NCBI GenBank assembly: GCA_963812945.1
Contig: CAWEXD010000008.1
Coordinates: 3,534,001-3,598,000, forward strand
Source of the DNA: DASRDR01 sp963812945 [NCBI: uncultured Candidatus Rokubacteria bacterium]
GTDB lineage: Bacteria > Methylomirabilota > Methylomirabilia > Rokubacteriales
Reading direction: 5' to 3'
DNA length: 64,000 nt
The translations under genes and the position numbers were made by a program. Shown in pieces: positions 20,512-28,441 of this stretch. The notes beneath the pieces were generated by a model that saw nothing but the letters and a program-made list of their open reading frames with translations, ran no database searches and was not told the DNA's origin. Each line of letters starts with the position of its first letter. Positions within the stretch are counted from its first letter, which is position 1.

Positions 20512-21228
20512 TCACAGCACCCCCGGCGTCGGGGCCAGGACGATCTCCTCGACGAACGCCCCCGGCGGCTGGGCGGCGACCAGGAGGGCCGCCTCGGCGA
20601 CCGCCTCGGGCCTGAGCATCCGGGCGCGGTCCGGCGGGCTCGGAATGCCGTCCCAGAACGGGGTGTCCACGGCCCCGGGGCAGAGCGCCGCCACCCGGAC
20701 GCCCCGCCCGCGAACCTCGGCGGCGAGCGCCCGTGTGAGGCCGAGCACGCCGGCCTTCGACGCGGTGTACGCCGCGCAGCCGGGGATCGCGCGCACCGCG
20801 GCCAGGGACACCACCGCGACGATGGTCCCCCGCTGGGCCGCCAGCATCGGGGGGAGCGCGGCCCGGCAGAGCAGGTAGGTCGCGGTCAGGTTCGTCCGCA
20901 GCATCGCATCCCAGTCGACCAGCCGGGACTCTTCGAGGAGCCCGAAGGTTCCCGCGCCCTGGGCCGTCACGAGGCAGTCCAGCCGCCCGAATCGGGCGAG
21001 GACCGCCTCGACCGCCCGCGACGCGACACCGTCCTCCGCCGCGTCACCCGGCACGATCAGCGCCGAGCCGCCCTCGGCCTCGATCGCCCCGGCGGCACGC
21101 TCGAGCTCCGCGCGGCCCCGCGCCAGGAGGCCCACTCGCGCCCCCTCCCGGGCGAAGGCCAGGGCCACCGCCCGGCCGATGCCGCGGCTCGCCCCGCTGA
21201 CGAGCGCGACCTGGCCGGCCAGCCTCAA
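20512..21228 (-). CDS. Short-chain dehydrogenase/reductase, last gene of the pterin operon
   Basis: This classical SDR is about 238 aa, with SGASRGIG near residue 10, the Ser in VVSLAA and the catalytic YTASK near residues 149-153. The start is best placed at TTG 21228, which overlaps the folE stop (TTGA), because coding similarity begins at [12 protein letters not shown] and no ATG or GTG is nearby. Coupling to folE and two PTPS genes makes a pterin reductase (sepiapterin- or dihydropterin-reductase-like) attractive, but general SDR sequence does not prove it. Confidence 0.85.
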   Translation of the reverse strand: MRLAGQVALVSGASRGIGRAVALAFAREGARVGLLARGRAELERAAGAIEAEGGSALIVPGDAAEDGVASRAVEAVLARFGRLDCLVTAQGAGTFGLLEESRLVDWDAMLRTNLTATYLLCRAALPPMLAAQRGTIVAVVSLAAVRAIPGCAAYTASKAGVLGLTRALAAEVRGRGVRVAALCPGAVDTPFWDGIPSPPDRARMLRPEAVAEAALLVAAQPPGAFVEEIVLAPTPGVL

Positions 21229-21785
21229 GCCAGGGGGCCCCGGCCGCGGATCAGCTCGACGAACTCGCTCCGCGTCATCGGACAGTCCCGGAAGGTCCCG
21301 AGCATCGCCGACGTCACGGCCTTCGAGTTCTGCTTCTCCACGCCCCGCATCAGCATGCAGAGGTGCGTCGCCTCCATCACGACGCCGACCCCCTTCGGCT
21401 GGAGGGCCTCGTGGAGGCTCTGCGCGACCTGGGTCGTCAGCCGCTCCTGGACCTGGAGCCGCCGGCTGAACATCTCGACCACCCGGGCGAGCTTCGAGAG
21501 CCCCAGGATCTTCCGGTCCGGGACGTACGCGACGTGCGCCTTGCCGAAGAACGGCAGCAGGTGGTGCTCGCACAGGGAGTAGAAGTCGATGTCCTTCACG
21601 AGCACCATCTCGTCGTACTGGTCCTCGGTGAACACCGCCCCGTTCAGGACCTCGCCGACGTCCTGCTGGTAGCCCGACGTGAGAAATCGCAGCATCGACT
21701 CCACACGCGCCGGGGTCTTCTCCAGCCCCTCGCGCTTCGGGTCCTCGCCGAGCTCGAGCAGGATGCCCTCGATCAGCTCCTTCAT
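21225..21785 (-). CDS. folE: GTP cyclohydrolase I
   Basis: This is a 186-aa enzyme of standard length that converts GTP to dihydroneopterin triphosphate. Zinc ligands are seen in [17 protein letters not shown] (Cys and His) and in the later Cys of [21 protein letters not shown] and QERLTTQVA are further signatures. Its ATG overlaps the stop of the upstream QueD-like gene by 4 nt (ATGA), and its stop overlaps the start of the SDR gene, so all three are translationally coupled. It can feed folate, queuosine-type or tetrahydropterin synthesis; the neighbours favour a pterin cofactor. Confidence 0.97.
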   Translation of the reverse strand: MKELIEGILLELGEDPKREGLEKTPARVESMLRFLTSGYQQDVGEVLNGAVFTEDQYDEMVLVKDIDFYSLCEHHLLPFFGKAHVAYVPDRKILGLSKLARVVEMFSRRLQVQERLTTQVAQSLHEALQPKGVGVVMEATHLCMLMRGVEKQNSKAVTSAMLGTFRDCPMTRSEFVELIRGRGPLA

Positions 21786-22198
21786 GACCTCTCTCCCGCC
21801 GCTCCGTACTCGAAGCGGTTGTTCTCCGTCTCGGCGACGGCCACCCGGACGAGGCGCCCGGGGGGCAGCGCCCGCTCGATCATCCGGTAGAAGGCCGCCG
21901 CCAGGTTCTCGCCGGTCGTGATCGTCCCGGCGAGCGCGGGGACGTCCCGCCCGAGGTCGCGGTGGTCCACCAGATCGACGACGGCCGTCCGCATCGCTTG
22001 CTCGAGGGCCAGCACTTCCATGACCATGCCGTCCGGTCCGACCGCGCCGCGCACCGTCGCCTCCAGCGTGTAGTTGTGGCCGTGGTCACGAAAGCACGGG
22101 CCGTACTTGCGCTGATTCTCCGCCCGCGAGAGCCCCGGGCTCGCCAGGCGGTGAGCCGCCGAGAAGCGCAGGATCTTGGTCAGCTCCATCGTCGGCAT
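21782..22198 (-). CDS. queD: 6-pyruvoyl-tetrahydropterin synthase / QueD family, paralogue 1
   Basis: This 138-aa T-fold enzyme acts on dihydroneopterin triphosphate, the product of FolE. The zinc-binding His residues are in SAAHRLA and [10 protein letters not shown], the catalytic Cys lies 4 residues before HGH (GPCFRDHGH), a DHRDLG motif is in the middle and the catalytic Glu is in [12 protein letters not shown]. Having the Cys it can be either 6-carboxy-tetrahydropterin synthase (queuosine path) or 6-pyruvoyl-tetrahydropterin synthase. It starts 8 nt after the stop of paralogue 2 and overlaps folE. Confidence 0.9.
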   Translation of the reverse strand: MPTMELTKILRFSAAHRLASPGLSRAENQRKYGPCFRDHGHNYTLEATVRGAVGPDGMVMEVLALEQAMRTAVVDLVDHRDLGRDVPALAGTITTGENLAAAFYRMIERALPPGRLVRVAVAETENNRFEYGAAGERS

Positions 22199-22206
22199 GG
22201 CCGGCC

Positions 22207-22632
22207 TCAGGCCTCGCCCCGGTAGTCGACGTAGAGCGTGGGGTCCTCCCAGAGGCGGAGACTGGCGAGCCGCTCGGCGCCGAGTTTCGCCGCCAAGAGG
22301 TCCCAGGCGACACGGACGAGGTTCTCGGTGGTCGGCTGGACGCCGGGCGGAAACGCGGGGTCGTCGTTGACGAAGGCGTGGTCGAAGCGCGCGAGGACGG
22401 TCTCGCCGACCACCCGCTTGAGCTCGTCCAGGTCGACCACCATGCCCGTTCGGGGGTCGACCGGCCCCCGGAGGGTCACCTCCAGGGTGTAGGTGTGCCC
22501 GTGGATCGTCGCGAGCGGGCCGAAGTGCGCCCGGTTCTCGGCGTCGGACCAGCCGGGACGCGCGTAGCGGTGCGCGGCCGAGAACGTGAACCGCCGCGTG
22601 ACGGCGACCGTGGGAGGGCCTGGCGCGCTCAT
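22207..22632 (-). CDS. 6-pyruvoyl-tetrahydropterin synthase-like protein, paralogue 2, lacking the Cys
   Basis: This 141-aa protein has the same T-fold as its neighbour, with zinc ligands in SAAHRYA and IHGHTYTLEVTLRG, the FDHAFVND motif and a terminal Glu region (LRLWEDPTLYVDY). The position where paralogue 1 and E. coli QueD have the catalytic Cys is Leu here (GPLATIHGH). It therefore either does a different reaction step or works as a partner subunit. ATG 22632 is the first gene of the PTPS-PTPS-folE-SDR series. The 56-bp gap upstream holds no strong promoter, so it may be read from the glycosyltransferase gene. Confidence 0.88.
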   Translation of the reverse strand: MSAPGPPTVAVTRRFTFSAAHRYARPGWSDAENRAHFGPLATIHGHTYTLEVTLRGPVDPRTGMVVDLDELKRVVGETVLARFDHAFVNDDPAFPPGVQPTTENLVRVAWDLLAAKLGAERLASLRLWEDPTLYVDYRGEA

Positions 22633-22688
22633 GGCCGGTCGGGTCTCACCTTTGTTTAGAGGGGTCCGAGCCCGGGAGGGTCGCAGCC

Positions 22689-23831
22689 TCAAGTATACCG
22701 GCGGTCCTTCCAGCGGACGCCCAGTCCCAGCCAGTCGCGAACGGCGGACTCCAGGAGAAACGCGGCCACCAGGGCGGCCCCGAGCGGCGCCGTGGGGCTC
22801 CAGCGGGGGTCCTCTCCCCGCCGGGCCCGGAACGGGATCTCCGCCCCGAGCACCAGCAGGAGCCCCAGGGTCGCCACCCAGCCGGACCCGGGCGGGCCCA
22901 GGAGGGCGGCGACGACGGCCCCGAGCGCCGGCCAGACCAGGGTCACTCCGAGCTCGACGAGCGTCGCCAGCGTGGCGATGGGGCGCCGGTCGCGGAGCCG
23001 GTAGAGGTTCTTCGTCCAGCCTTGCCGGATCGCGTGGAGCCCCGTGTACATTCGCGCGGCCACGAGGTCGGCGCCGTCGACGAACGCGATCCGCCCGCCC
23101 GCGGCCTTCACGTTGCGCGCGAGCGCGACGTCCTCGAGGATCTCGCCGGCCACCCGCGCGTGACCGCCTACCGACTCGTACGCGTCGCGCGCCGCCAGGA
23201 TGAAGATGCCGTTGGCGGCGGCGAGCGGCGTCGCCGGGTCGTTCACGCGCGCCAGCGGAAACCACTGGTCGAGCAGGCCGAACACGACCGGCTGGACGAC
23301 GCGCTCCCAGAAGGAACCCGTCAGCTGCCGGCTCGTCAGGGACAGGAGGGCGATCCCGTGCGCCTCCGCGAAGCCCACGGCGCGCGCGATCGACTCGGGC
23401 GCGTGGACGGTGTCGGCATCCGTGAAGCACAGCCAGCGGCCGCGGGTGACCGCGACGCCCGAGGTGAGCGCGAAGCTCTTGCCGATCCACCCCGGCGGGG
23501 GCCCGTCGACGCGCAGCACCCGGACCCGCGGATCGCGCCGGGCGGCGTCCGCGAGGATCGCCGGCGTCCGGTCGCTCGACCCGTCGTCGACGGCGACGAT
23601 CTCGAGGTGCGGGTACGTCTGCGCCGACAGGGACGCGAGGCACGCGCCCACGCCGCGCTCCTCGTTCCGGGCCGGGACGAGCGCGCTGACGAGGGCGGGC
23701 CCGCGGGACGGCGAGGCCTCACTCGCGCGGGGAAGGCGTCCGCGCCCGCGGAGGACGGCCGCAATGCGCCAAAGGCGCCACGCCGCGGGGGCAAGGAAGA
23801 GCGCGGCGGGGAGGACGAGCCCCGCGACCAC
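22689..23831 (-). CDS. Membrane glycosyltransferase, family 2
   Basis: This protein of about 380 aa has an N-terminal membrane segment, a GT-A domain with VSALVPARNEERGV, AVDDGSSDRTPAIL, the metal-binding TDADTVHAP and the acceptor-side EILEDVALAR and RQGWTKNLYRL, then about three C-terminal membrane helices. The domain order resembles hopanoid-associated HpnB-type and other processive or lipid-linked transferases. The GTG at 23831 lies 9 nt after the enoyl-CoA hydratase stop; no good ribosome-binding site is seen. The acceptor is unknown; a lipid or carotenoid glycosylation role is inference. Confidence 0.85.
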   Translation of the reverse strand: MVAGLVLPAALFLAPAAWRLWRIAAVLRGRGRLPRASEASPSRGPALVSALVPARNEERGVGACLASLSAQTYPHLEIVAVDDGSSDRTPAILADAARRDPRVRVLRVDGPPPGWIGKSFALTSGVAVTRGRWLCFTDADTVHAPESIARAVGFAEAHGIALLSLTSRQLTGSFWERVVQPVVFGLLDQWFPLARVNDPATPLAAANGIFILAARDAYESVGGHARVAGEILEDVALARNVKAAGGRIAFVDGADLVAARMYTGLHAIRQGWTKNLYRLRDRRPIATLATLVELGVTLVWPALGAVVAALLGPPGSGWVATLGLLLVLGAEIPFRARRGEDPRWSPTAPLGAALVAAFLLESAVRDWLGLGVRWKDRRYT

Positions 23832-23839
23832 GCGCGGGA

Positions 23840-24625
23840 CTACCGGCCGACGAACCGGGGCCGCCGCTTCTCGAGGAAGGCGGCCGTGCCTTCCCTGTAG
23901 TCCTCGCTCTCGAAGGCGCGCAGCTGGAGCTGCGCGATCTCGTCCTGGCGGGCGGCCCCCCCGTCCTCCACGATGGCCTCGACGATCAGCTTGGCGCCCT
24001 GGACGGTGAGGGGCGCGTTCTCGGCGACGCGGGCCAGGTAGTCGTAGGTGTAGGCCGCCAGCTCCGCCGCGGGGACGACCCGCTGGACGAAACCCGCGCG
24101 GAGCGCCTCCTGGGCGTCCAGGAGGCGCGCGGAGAACAGGATATCCTTGGCCACCGCCGGCCCGACCAGGCTCACCAGACGCTTGACCGCGTGGAGGCCA
24201 TAGATGATCCCGAGCCGCCCCGCCGGGATCCCGAACTTCCCGGTGTCGGCCGAGAACCGGAGGTCGCAGGCCAGCGCCGTCGCGACCGCCCCCCCCATGC
24301 AGTAGCCGTAGATCATCGCCACCGTCGGCTTGGGGCAGGTCTCCATCGCGCGGGCCGCCGCGGCGGTACGGGCGTTGTACGCCTCGGCCGAGGCGCGGTC
24401 CTTCCGGTTCTCGCGGAACTCGGAGATGTCGGCCCCCGACGCGAACGCCTCCTCGCCGGCGCCGCGGAACACGATCGCCCGGACGTCGGGGTCGCGCGCC
24501 AGCCCCTCCACGACGCCGGGCAACGCGCTCCACATCGCCAGGTTGAACGCGTTGCGGACGTGGGGGCGGTTGAACACGACCATCGCGATGCGGCCGTTCC
24601 GCTCGACCAGGATCTCGTCGCTCAC
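23840..24625 (-). CDS. Enoyl-CoA hydratase/isomerase family protein
   Basis: This 261-aa crotonase-fold protein has the oxyanion-hole motifs FASGADISEF and IYGYCMGGAVATALACDLRF. The latter contains GxxxGG, but the Glu expected near the next helix in true hydratases (as in GxPE) is replaced by GIPAGRLG, so another crotonase activity is possible. It starts with GTG 24625 and is the first gene of the long minus-strand run down to 16.3 kb, 8 nt before the glycosyltransferase gene. Confidence 0.9.
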   Translation of the reverse strand: MSDEILVERNGRIAMVVFNRPHVRNAFNLAMWSALPGVVEGLARDPDVRAIVFRGAGEEAFASGADISEFRENRKDRASAEAYNARTAAAARAMETCPKPTVAMIYGYCMGGAVATALACDLRFSADTGKFGIPAGRLGIIYGLHAVKRLVSLVGPAVAKDILFSARLLDAQEALRAGFVQRVVPAAELAAYTYDYLARVAENAPLTVQGAKLIVEAIVEDGGAARQDEIAQLQLRAFESEDYREGTAAFLEKRRPRFVGR

Positions 24626-24801
24626 TGGGTCACCCCTGTTGGACGGCCTTCGGCCGGTGGCCGATCGCCCTCAACCTCCGGCAGACAGCGGCAGACGACC
24701 CGCCCGCGCCGGACGACCGCCGGCCGGCGCCGGCCGACGGCGATCAGGATGCGTGGGCTCACGCGTGCCGGCCACCCCGAGGGCGGGCTCGCGGTCAGGC
24801 C

Positions 24802-25005
24802 TCAGTCCTCGTCGTCTTCGTCGTCGTCCTCGTCCTCGTCGAGCTCGGCTTCCTCGACGTCGTCATCCTCGTCGAGCTCGTCGTCGTCCTCCTCGAGGTC
24901 GGCTTCCTCGACGTCGTCGTCGTCCTCGAGCTCCTCGTCCTTGTCATCGTCTTCGTAGTGGGGATTCTCTTCGTCGTGGATCCGCGAGCGCAGCTCGAAG
25001 TCCAT
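24802..25005 (-). CDS. Small, extremely acidic protein
   Basis: This 67-residue protein is made largely of Asp and Glu after a short basic/aromatic start (MDFELRSRIHDEENPHY). Two imperfect blocks of the form DDDDVEEADLEED repeat inside it. It has a strong ribosome-binding site (GAGGGAGGAAG just before ATG 25005) and a consensus -10 box upstream, so it is likely expressed. It has no motif of a known family. Possible roles are binding basic proteins, metals or ribosomal parts, but none is shown. The plus-strand complement is Ser-rich and is a shadow. Confidence 0.7.
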   Translation of the reverse strand: MDFELRSRIHDEENPHYEDDDKDEELEDDDDVEEADLEEDDDELDEDDDVEEAELDEDEDDDEDDED

Positions 25006-25040
25006 ACTTCCTCCCTCACGGATGTGCTGGAACGGTGGGA

Positions 25041-25067
25041 ATTATAGCAGAGCGGTCCGAGGCGCAA
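25041..25067 (-). promoter_or_regulatory. Promoter of the small acidic protein gene
   Basis: On the minus strand a perfect -10 TATAAT (25046 to 25041) lies 36 bp upstream of the ATG. A weak -35 candidate TTGCGC (25067 to 25062) gives a short 15-bp spacer. Confidence 0.5.
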
Positions 25068-25082
25068 GGGCATTCGGCGTCC

Positions 25083-25694
25083 TCAGTGCGCGTGAACACC
25101 GGGACGCAGGGCCCGCCCGGCCTCGCGCAGGACGCCGACGGCGGACCCCGCGAACAGGAACGCGATGGCCAGACCGACCACGATGTCGGGCCAGACGGCG
25201 CCCGTGGCGGCCACCCCGGCCGCGGCCAGGAGAACACCCACGTTCGCCACCACGTCGTTCCGGGAGCAGAGCCATGCCGACCGCATGTTGAGGTCGTCCG
25301 CGCGGCGGCGCCACAAGAGCCACAAGCAGACGGTATTGGCGACGAGGGCCACGGCGCCGATGGGCGCCATGACCTCGGCCGCGGGCACCGTGCCGCGCAT
25401 CAGCTTGACGACCACCTCGATCAGCACCCCGGCACCGAAACCCGCCATGATGACGCCCTTGACCATCGCGGCCCGCGCCTGCCAGATCGCGCCGCGGGCG
25501 ACGACATGGAGGCTGAATCCATACACCAGGGCGTCGCCCAGCATGTCCACCGAGTCGGCCAGGAGCGCCGTCGAGCGGGCGAGCAGGCCGGCGCCGAACT
25601 CGACGAAGAACATGGCGAGGTTGATGCCCAGCACGACGCACAGCACCCGCCGCTGCCCGCGTGGAACCTCCCGGACCGCGCAGCACTGGTCCAT
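25083..25694 (-). CDS. Cation diffusion facilitator family transporter, membrane domain only
   Basis: This 203-aa inner-membrane protein has about six hydrophobic helices. The metal-site pattern LLADSVDMLGDALVYG (Asp-x3-Asp) and the second site CSRNDVVANVGVLLAA match CDF transporters that exchange Zn, Cd or Co for protons. The cytoplasmic C-terminal domain of many CDF proteins is absent, and there is a CC pair at the N-terminus (MDQCCAV) that could bind metal. It is a single gene on the minus strand, upstream of the acidic-protein gene. Confidence 0.88.
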   Translation of the reverse strand: MDQCCAVREVPRGQRRVLCVVLGINLAMFFVEFGAGLLARSTALLADSVDMLGDALVYGFSLHVVARGAIWQARAAMVKGVIMAGFGAGVLIEVVVKLMRGTVPAAEVMAPIGAVALVANTVCLWLLWRRRADDLNMRSAWLCSRNDVVANVGVLLAAAGVAATGAVWPDIVVGLAIAFLFAGSAVGVLREAGRALRPGVHAH

Positions 25695-25891
25695 GCGACT
25701 ACACTACGCCCAACCGGGCGATCCCGGCCAGCCGCGTGGCGCGAGCCGACCCGGGCGCCCGCCGAGGGGCAGCCCGTCACCGCTCGGTTATACTAGGGGG
25801 CCGCGGCGCGCCACGCGCCGGGCCGTCTCGGCGCGGTCGTCGCTCCACGACTCGCGAGCAGCCGGAAGACTGTCGTCTTGCCAGCGCGCAC

Positions 25892-25967
25892 GGCGGTGTA
25901 GCTCAGTTGGCAGAGCAGGGGTCTCATAAGCCCCGTGTCGGAGGTTCGATTCCTCCCACCGCCACCA
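25892..25967 (+). tRNA. tRNA with anticodon CAT (elongator Met, or Ile2 if lysidine-modified)
   Basis: This is a complete 76-nt cloverleaf: acceptor GGCGGTG with CACCGCC, D arm GCTC/GAGC, anticodon stem GGGGT/GCCCC with loop CTCATAA, T arm GGAGG/CCTCC with loop TTCGATT, discriminator A and encoded CCA. The 1-72 pair is G-C and the anticodon stem lacks three stacked G-C pairs next to the loop, so it is not initiator tRNA. Met is the default reading; tRNA-Ile(CAT), the substrate of TilS, cannot be excluded. Confidence 0.95.
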
Positions 25968-26035
25968 ACCTTCATCGGGATCTATGTGACACCCTGGTCC
26001 CGCTCGCCGCTCCCTCGTGTCCAGATTGGCAGGCG

Positions 26036-27007
26036 TCACTGATGGATGACTTCGTCCGCTCGGGCCAGTACCGACGGCGGAATGGTCAATCCCAGAGCTC
26101 TAGCGGTCTTGAGGTTGATCACGAACTCGAACTTGGTGGGCTGCTCCACGGGAAGGTCGGCGGGCTTGGCGCCCTTGAAGATCTTGTCCAGGTAGGTCGC
26201 CGCTCGTCGATACAGATCGGGGTAGTCCGGCCCGTAGGCCATGAGGCCGCCAGCGTCGACGAATTCTCGGAATCCGTACATCGCCGCGAGCTGATGCTTC
26301 ACCGCCAGCTCGACGACCTGTTTTCGGTGAGACGTGAAGATGACGTCGTCGAGTTGGATCAGGGCGCTGGCGCCCCGCGCCTCGCCGAACACGCGGTCGA
26401 AATCTCCGGCGTCACGGACCGGGAGAAGTTGCAACTGGATCCCGAGGGCCCGGGCGGCCAGCTCGGCCTCCTTCAGGTATTGGGCATTGCCCGGATTGGT
26501 TGCGTGGAAGAGAACGGCGACCCGGGAGAGCCTGGGAATGGTCTCTCGCAGAAACTCGAGTCGCTTGCCCATCAGCTCCGAGTGGATGCCCACAAACCCG
26601 GTGATGTTTCCGCCGGGCCGCGCGAGGCTCGCGACGATCCCGGTGGCGACCGGATCGATGGAGGCCACGAACACGACGGGAACTGTTCGCGTGGCGAGCT
26701 TGGCCACCGGAACTGGCGGCGTCCCCGATGCGATCAGAACGTCGACGTTGAGGCGGATCAGGTGCGCGGCCGCATTGGGAAGCTGATCCGCTCGCTCCGT
26801 CAACCCATATTCGATGCTGACGTTCTGGCCCTCGATGTAGCCGAGCTCGCGCAGGCCTCGCCGCAGGCCCTCGATGAACGTGTCAGGCGGAAGGCCGTTG
26901 CGCAAGAACCCGATGCGATAGACCTTGCTGGCCTGCTGCGCCCCGCTGCCGAGTGGCGCGGCGAGGAGGGCAAGGACGATGAGGAGCGCGACCCTGGTAG
27001 CTTTCAC
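26036..27007 (-). CDS. ABC transporter substrate-binding protein (ABC_sub_bind family)
   Basis: This periplasmic binding protein of about 323 aa begins with a clear signal peptide (residues 1-22, cleavage near GSGAQ). The opening YRIGFLRNGLPP, the GLRELGYIEGQNVSIEYG segment, VVFVASIDPVATG and SLARPGGNITG are signatures of the family often encoded beside TrpX-type permeases. GTG 27007 is preceded by GGAGGGG. No permease or ATPase is next to it, so the ligand is unknown and it is an orphan here; such lone copies are common in soil lineages. Confidence 0.9.
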   Translation of the reverse strand: MKATRVALLIVLALLAAPLGSGAQQASKVYRIGFLRNGLPPDTFIEGLRRGLRELGYIEGQNVSIEYGLTERADQLPNAAAHLIRLNVDVLIASGTPPVPVAKLATRTVPVVFVASIDPVATGIVASLARPGGNITGFVGIHSELMGKRLEFLRETIPRLSRVAVLFHATNPGNAQYLKEAELAARALGIQLQLLPVRDAGDFDRVFGEARGASALIQLDDVIFTSHRKQVVELAVKHQLAAMYGFREFVDAGGLMAYGPDYPDLYRRAATYLDKIFKGAKPADLPVEQPTKFEFVINLKTARALGLTIPPSVLARADEVIHQ

Positions 27008-27197
27008 GGGTCCCCTCCGGTCGTCTCGAGGCCGGCCGCGACACTCCGCGGTGGCCGTCCGTTCCGACCCTACCAGACGACCGGCTCCCCGCGCCAGACG
27101 GGCGCCGGCCGTCGTGCCCGTCCCCGCGACCCAGGCGCGCTTCTCGTGAAGCGTCGTCGCGGGAGGGGCGCGTGCCCGCACCCGTCACGGTCCGGGG

Positions 27198-27227
27198 TTG
27201 ACACTGCCAGGATGACCCGGCTCTAAT
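27198..27227 (+). promoter_or_regulatory. Promoter upstream of the PuuD-like gene
   Basis: TTGACA (27198-27203) and TCTAAT (27222-27227) are 18 bp apart. The gene starts at 27339, giving a leader of about 105 nt. A short direct repeat (GCGATCGCCGCGAGCGATCACACTCGAGCGATCACACT, positions about 27244-27281, shown only by its GCGATCACACT core) lies in the leader. Confidence 0.55.
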
Positions 27228-27338
27228 CGACGTGGCCGCGCGAGCGATCGCCGCGAGCGATCACACTCGAGCGATCACACTGGAGTGCCCCGCGGAGCAA
27301 GGCGTGCGGCAGACCCCACACGCACAGGGAGGCACGGT

Positions 27339-28040
27339 ATGGCGCTGGCGAGTGGCGAAGGCTTCTTGTTCCTCTTGCGCTGGATCCACTTCCTGGCCGG
27401 GATCACCTGGATCGGCCTGCTCTACTACTTCAACTTCGTCCAGACGCCGTTCTTCGCCGAGACCGAGGCCCCGGTCCGGAGCGGCGCGGTCCAGAAGCTC
27501 GTGCCCCGGGCCCTCTGGTGGTTCCGCTGGGGCGCGATGTTCACATTCCTGTCCGGCGTGCTGATCATCCTCCATCGGTGGGGGCAGGGCGGGTTCTTCG
27601 CCGGCTCGTACGGCTGGGCGATCCTGCTCGGCGGTCTCCTCGGCACCCTGATGTGGGCGAACGTCTGGTTCGTGATCTGGCCCAATCAGAAGGTCGTGAT
27701 CCAGAACGCGATCGACACGGGCGCCGGCCGTCCGGCAAATCCGGCCGCGGCGGGGGCGGGGGCCCGGGCCGGCCTCGCGTCGCGGACCAACACCGTGCTG
27801 TCGGTCCCGATGCTGTTCTTCATGGGCGCGGCGAGCCATCTCACGCTCCCCATTCCGCGGAACGGGCTCGCGTTCTGGATCGTCGTCCTGCTGGTGATGT
27901 TCGTCATCGAGGTGAACGCGTTGAAGGGGACACCCGGGCAGGGTCTCGCCAAGCCGCTTGCCACGGTGAACGGTACGCTGTGGGCAGGCTTCATCCTGTC
28001 GGTGGTCTACTACGCCGTGTTCGAGGCGATGCGGAGCTAG
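27339..28040 (+). CDS. Urate hydroxylase PuuD-like membrane protein (Urate_ox_N domain)
   Basis: This 233-aa inner-membrane protein has about six helices. WIHFLAGITWIGLLYYFNFVQ, GLLGTLMWANVWFVIWPNQ and the late NTVLSVPMLFFMGAASH match the membrane domain of PuuD, which oxidises urate with electrons passed to a C-terminal cytochrome c. Here the protein ends after the membrane part. A separate c-type cytochrome is encoded on the opposite strand just downstream. ATG 27339 follows AGGGAGG. A role in urate or another oxidation is inference; many such truncated proteins are of unknown function. Confidence 0.82.
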   Translation: MALASGEGFLFLLRWIHFLAGITWIGLLYYFNFVQTPFFAETEAPVRSGAVQKLVPRALWWFRWGAMFTFLSGVLIILHRWGQGGFFAGSYGWAILLGGLLGTLMWANVWFVIWPNQKVVIQNAIDTGAGRPANPAAAGAGARAGLASRTNTVLSVPMLFFMGAASHLTLPIPRNGLAFWIVVLLVMFVIEVNALKGTPGQGLAKPLATVNGTLWAGFILSVVYYAVFEAMRS

Positions 28041-28070
28041 CCACCCCGCTCCCTTACCGCCGTCGCTCGT

Positions 28071-28109
28071 GATCGGGTCCGGGCCGTCGCCCGGACCCGA
28101 TCTTTGTTT
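28071..28109. terminator. Rho-independent terminator between convergent genes
   Basis: A perfect 13-bp stem (28071-28083 with 28090-28102) and a 6-nt loop CCGTCG are followed on the plus strand by TTTGTTT (28103-28109). It lies 30 bp after the PuuD-like gene and about 14 bp after the end of the convergent cytochrome gene, so it can serve the plus-strand gene well; the minus side lacks a T-tract. Confidence 0.85.
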
Positions 28110-28123
28110 CGCGGCCGGGGCCG

Positions 28124-28441
28124 TCAGCGCAGGAAGGCCGCCAGGTCGTCGAGACTGCCCGCCAGGTGGGGCATCGGCTGCATGACGGCGCTCGGGCGCT
28201 TCGGCGTGTAGCCCGGCGGGTACACTCCACGGAGGACCCGCGTCTCGAGCAGCTCGCGCGTCGATCCCTTCACCGCCGGGCCGAGGGGCCCGTTCTGGGC
28301 CGGGTCGGCCGAATGGCAGGACGAGCAGTGGGCGAGAAACGCCTGCCTCCCGCGCTCGGCCTCGGGGCTCAGCCCGCTCGGGCCGGAGCAGCCAGTCACC
28401 GCGGCGAGCACGATGGCGACGAGAATCGGTCGCGCGAGCAT
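28124..28441 (-). CDS. Lipoprotein c-type cytochrome
   Basis: This protein of 105 aa has a lipobox (LAAVTGC) at the end of a short signal peptide, so it should be lipid-anchored at the outer face of the inner membrane or on the outer membrane. One heme-c site, CSSCH, is near residue 39, and the distal Met is probably in VMQPMPHL near residue 90. ATG 28441 follows GGAGG at a normal distance. Facing the PuuD-like gene and separated only by the terminator, it may be the missing electron acceptor of that membrane protein; this is inference. Confidence 0.88.
   Translation of the reverse strand: MLARPILVAIVLAAVTGCSGPSGLSPEAERGRQAFLAHCSSCHSADPAQNGPLGPAVKGSTRELLETRVLRGVYPPGYTPKRPSAVMQPMPHLAGSLDDLAAFLR

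Noticed and set aside
24330-25796. 488-aa plus-strand frame and a Ser-rich plus-strand frame at 24.8-25.0 kb
   Set aside because: They are the complement of the enoyl-CoA hydratase, acidic protein and CDF genes; the poly-Ser is simply the reverse of GAC/GAG codons.
25892-25967. Initiator tRNA
   Set aside because: The first acceptor pair is G-C rather than the C-A mismatch, and the three G-C pairs by the anticodon loop are missing.
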